NCBI RefSeq assembly: GCF_001598275.1
Contig: NZ_BCYQ01000018.1
Coordinates: 1-50,981, forward strand
Direction of reading: 5' to 3'
DNA length: 50,981 nt
Origin: Moraxella oblonga NBRC 102422
GTDB lineage: Bacteria; Pseudomonadota; Gammaproteobacteria; Pseudomonadales; Moraxellaceae
Shown here one piece after another: positions 48,398 to 50,981 of this stretch. Positions within the stretch are counted from its first letter, which is position 1; each line of letters starts with the position of its first letter. The notes under the pieces were generated by a model that worked only from the letters and a program-made list of their open reading frames with translations, did no database searches and was not told the origin of the DNA. The position numbers and the translations under genes are program-made.

Positions 48398-48540
48398 GTG
48401 ATTTCCTATGTCTAAAATTTAAAAAATAGTTGTGTTTAGTGTAGCATATTTATGGGCTTTTACAAGGTGTTTGGGTGGGAAAATTGACTGTTAAACATAC
48501 AAAATTTTACGCACGAAAATCAACCATTAACCCCAATTTT

Positions 48541-48550
48541 TTGCTATAAT
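48541..48550 (+). promoter_or_regulatory. Extended -10 promoter of lptF
   Basis: TTGCTATAAT 28 bp before ATG 48579 is a TGn-TATAAT element; no -35 needed or seen. A TTGACT at 48484 is too far upstream. Confidence 0.65.
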
Positions 48551-48578
48551 TAATCATTTTTGTACCTGTTTTTCATTC

Positions 48579-49763
48579 ATGATTTTACGCCGTTATATGA
48601 TACGTCAAGTTGCCATGACTACCACCCTTGTACTCGGGTTTTTGGTGGTAATGCTCTTGGGCGGGCGACTCATTCGTTACTTTGGCATTGCTGCCGAAGG
48701 GGGGTTGGACGTGGGTGTTTTGTTTGATTTGATAGGTTATAATCTGCCTTATTTTTTGGAGCTGATTTTACCACTGTCGTTTTTTATCGGACTTATGCTT
48801 GTGTTTGGACGTATGTATACTGATAATGAAATGGCGGTATTAACCGCAGGTGGTGTCAGTCGTGGGCAGATTTCACGCCTGCTTGCTCCGTTGGTGCTTG
48901 TGCTGTTTTTGGGGCAATTTTTCATCACATTGGTGGCAAAACCTTGGGGGGTGGAGCGTGCCACCAATCTTTGGCAAGAACAATCTGTGGTTGAAATTTT
49001 TGATTTGATACAACCCAAAAAGTTCATCAGTAGTGGCAATTATCATCTGTATGTGGGCGAAGTGGGGGCAAATCGTGAGTTTTTAAAAGACGTGATTATC
49101 ATTGAAAGCAAAAACACCACAAACGATTTGCCCAAATTTGACGAAACAAAAATCCCCCAAGCCGTCATTAGCCAACAAGACACCATTATTTTTGCCAAAT
49201 CTGCCACCCAAGCTCCCAGTGCGGACGGTGTGTTGGTGCTAGATTTGCATGAAGGTCGGCGTTATGCGGTGGATACAAACAGTCAGGCCTATAATCAAGT
49301 GGGTTTTGGGCGTTATCGTATCAGCATTGCCACCAAAAGCGACAAACAGGCTCGCTCCTTAAAGATAGAGGGCGTGCCAACTTCACAAATTTTGGCAATC
49401 CTCAATGAACAAAACAGTCCCTATGCTCATTTTGGTAAAGTGGCAAGTATGGCAGAGTTTGGCTATCGGCTGTCCTTGCCATTTTTGATGATTATTGCCA
49501 TCATGCTTGCTACGCCATTATCCACCGTGCGACCACGACAGGGGCGGTGGCTTAAACTGATTCCTGCCATTTTTATTTTTGTGGCAAATGTGTTGATTTT
49601 GATTTCTTTAAAAGAAAGTATCGCCAAAGGTAAAATCAGCGTGTGGATTTATCCTGTGGCGGTAGCGGTATTTGTGGGTTTTGCTTTATATCTTAATTAT
49701 CATGAGCGTCTGTTTGCCAAACTTTGCCTAAGCAAGCAAAATAAAATAGAGGTGTTATCATGA
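48579..49763 (+). CDS. lptF: LPS export ABC transporter permease LptF
   Basis: 394 aa. Inner-membrane half of the LptB2FG complex that extracts lipopolysaccharide or lipooligosaccharide from the membrane. N-terminal MILRRYMIRQVAMTTTLVLGFLVVML, three helices, then a periplasmic beta-jellyroll domain (about 115-270), then three helices ending near residue 380 (YRLSLPFLMIIAIMLATPLSTVRPRQGR). The stop overlaps lptG by four bases (ATGA), so the subunits are translationally coupled. lptB is not in the window. Confidence 0.96.
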   Translation: MILRRYMIRQVAMTTTLVLGFLVVMLLGGRLIRYFGIAAEGGLDVGVLFDLIGYNLPYFLELILPLSFFIGLMLVFGRMYTDNEMAVLTAGGVSRGQISRLLAPLVLVLFLGQFFITLVAKPWGVERATNLWQEQSVVEIFDLIQPKKFISSGNYHLYVGEVGANREFLKDVIIIESKNTTNDLPKFDETKIPQAVISQQDTIIFAKSATQAPSADGVLVLDLHEGRRYAVDTNSQAYNQVGFGRYRISIATKSDKQARSLKIEGVPTSQILAILNEQNSPYAHFGKVASMAEFGYRLSLPFLMIIAIMLATPLSTVRPRQGRWLKLIPAIFIFVANVLILISLKESIAKGKISVWIYPVAVAVFVGFALYLNYHERLFAKLCLSKQNKIEVLS

Positions 49764-50851
49764 AAGCCTATATTTTGCCTCGCTATGTCATGCGATTTGC
49801 CTTTGTGAGTATGCTTGGGGCGGTGGTTGGACTTTGGCTGTTGCAGATGATTTTTGCTTATTTGTCTGAGCTTGAAAATTTAAACGACACTTATACCTTT
49901 AAAGAGGCTTGGTGGTTTATTTTGTATCGTTCGCCTTATTTTTTGGTGCAATTCTTACCCACAGGGATATTGCTTGGGGCGGTGGTGGGACTTGGTATGC
50001 TTGCCAACCATAGCGAGCTTGTGGTCATGCGTGCCTCTGGGGTAAGCATTTATCGGATTATTGGCTATGCCATGATACCTGCCTTGTTGTTTGTGTTTGT
50101 TTCTTTGGGGGTAAATCAATTTGTTTTACCCATTACCAACCAAAAAGCCTCTGCCATTACTAGTCAAACCACCAAAAGTAATGTGATTGCGGTGCGTGGG
50201 TATTGGACCTTAAATCAAAAAGAAAATGGATCGCAAGAGATTGTTTACATCAGCTATGCTGACAATCAAGGCAAGCTAGGTGATGTCAAACGCTACACGT
50301 TGGATAATAACGCCAATCTCATTCATGCCCTAAGTGCCAAAGATGGTATTTACCAACACCAAAAAGACAAACAATACCTATGGCGACTTAGCGACACCAA
50401 CCACGTGGATATCTCCGTGCAAGGTGTTACCCAAAAACATATTGAAAATCAGCTATTGGCTTTACCGATTGCACCGACTGATGTTCATCTTTTGACGACG
50501 GATGCTGATGATTTGTCGGTGAGTGATTTGTATGCTCACAAACGTTTGATGACGCATCAAGGTGCGCGCTCACTGCGTCATGAACTCGCTTTTTGGCAAA
50601 AACTTTTATCGCCTTTTTCGGTGTTGTCGCTTGTGCTGTTGGCATCATCGTTTGTGTTTGGGTCTTTGCGTTCACAGGGCTTGGGATTGCGTATTGTCAT
50701 GGCACTTTTAACTGGACTTTTGTTTAGTTATTTGACAGATTTGGTGGGATTTGTGTCGTTAGCAACGGGATTTTCGCCATTTATCATGGCACTGTTGCCG
50801 ATTGTGATTAGTGCTGGGGTGGGGGTTTGGCTATTAAACAAAAGGCAGTAA
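49760..50851 (+). CDS. lptG: LPS export ABC transporter permease LptG
   Basis: 363 aa. Partner of LptF. Start MKAYILPRYVMRFAFVSMLGAVVGLWLLQMIF, coupling region GILLGAVVGLGMLANHSELVVMRASGVS, a periplasmic jellyroll domain about 130-250 and three C-terminal helices with FGSLRSQGLGLRIVMALLTGLLFSYL. Complete. It is the last gene seen; 130 bp of AT-rich sequence without a visible gene follow to the window edge. Confidence 0.96.
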   Translation: MKAYILPRYVMRFAFVSMLGAVVGLWLLQMIFAYLSELENLNDTYTFKEAWWFILYRSPYFLVQFLPTGILLGAVVGLGMLANHSELVVMRASGVSIYRIIGYAMIPALLFVFVSLGVNQFVLPITNQKASAITSQTTKSNVIAVRGYWTLNQKENGSQEIVYISYADNQGKLGDVKRYTLDNNANLIHALSAKDGIYQHQKDKQYLWRLSDTNHVDISVQGVTQKHIENQLLALPIAPTDVHLLTTDADDLSVSDLYAHKRLMTHQGARSLRHELAFWQKLLSPFSVLSLVLLASSFVFGSLRSQGLGLRIVMALLTGLLFSYLTDLVGFVSLATGFSPFIMALLPIVISAGVGVWLLNKRQ

Positions 50852-50981
50852 GGTTTGGTAAATTAGACAAATAATTGGGCAAATTACATTTACCCCCACA
50901 AGTCCATAACAAAGTCTTTGCTTATATTTGGGGCAATGGGTAAAAGTTTCGTTCGTTATTAAGTTGATTTATGATAAAATC

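Overview
This window is chromosomal DNA of a gammaproteobacterium of the Moraxellaceae, most likely a Moraxella species. That is an inference from the AT-rich composition, the gene content (aspartate-type HemB, AmpD, a Pseudomonas-type yraN/BON-lipoprotein context, LptFG, recA-recX) and gene orders that differ from the enteric ones. Almost all of it is housekeeping sequence. I see no prophage, CRISPR array, rRNA operon or intact insertion sequence.

Layout. 1-3800: a BON-domain lipoprotein with a repetitive C-terminal tail, yraN and an RDD membrane protein on the minus strand; rlmH; an exported protein of unknown role; a twice-frameshifted XRE regulator. 3800-8100: an SDR protein, a periplasmic DUF4105-type protein, ampD, a lipoprotein, and a Pro-Arg-His tRNA operon with a clear promoter and terminator. 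8200-18800: rhodanese, tag, ruvB, D-Ala-D-Ala carboxypeptidase, hemB, maeB, priA, ridA. 18900-28900: a YidB-like protein, a family 8 glycosyltransferase whose 5' end is a pentanucleotide repeat, a DASS anion transporter, DUF4126, recA-recX, yaaA, an enoyl-CoA hydratase-family protein and small exported proteins. 28900-34400: katG, slyD, pepP and a Thr-Tyr-Gly-Thr tRNA cluster.

34600-40750 is the main accessory region. It is a minus-strand operon encoding a Bcs1-type bifunctional CDP-ribitol synthase (cytidylyltransferase plus reductase), two TagF-like polyol-phosphate transferases (one fused to a GT2 domain) and a hexapeptide-repeat acyltransferase. Together these predict a ribitol-phosphate-containing, possibly O-acylated surface polymer. 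No export genes are present. Two of the genes are much more AT-rich than their surroundings.

41000-50981: trpE, a CAP-domain protein, queH, iscX, sstT, a small membrane protein, pepA, and the LPS-export permease pair lptF-lptG.

Through the whole window there is a dispersed family of about 130-144 bp elements with TATA-type termini, TA at the ends and an internal REP-like palindrome. They resemble neisserial Correia elements in design. I count five near-complete copies and two fragments, and three of the copies lie within a few bases of a stop codon. The most interesting signals are this element family, the phase-variable glycosyltransferase (two ATG codons in different frames upstream of a CGACA repeat), and the ribitol-phosphate polymer operon.
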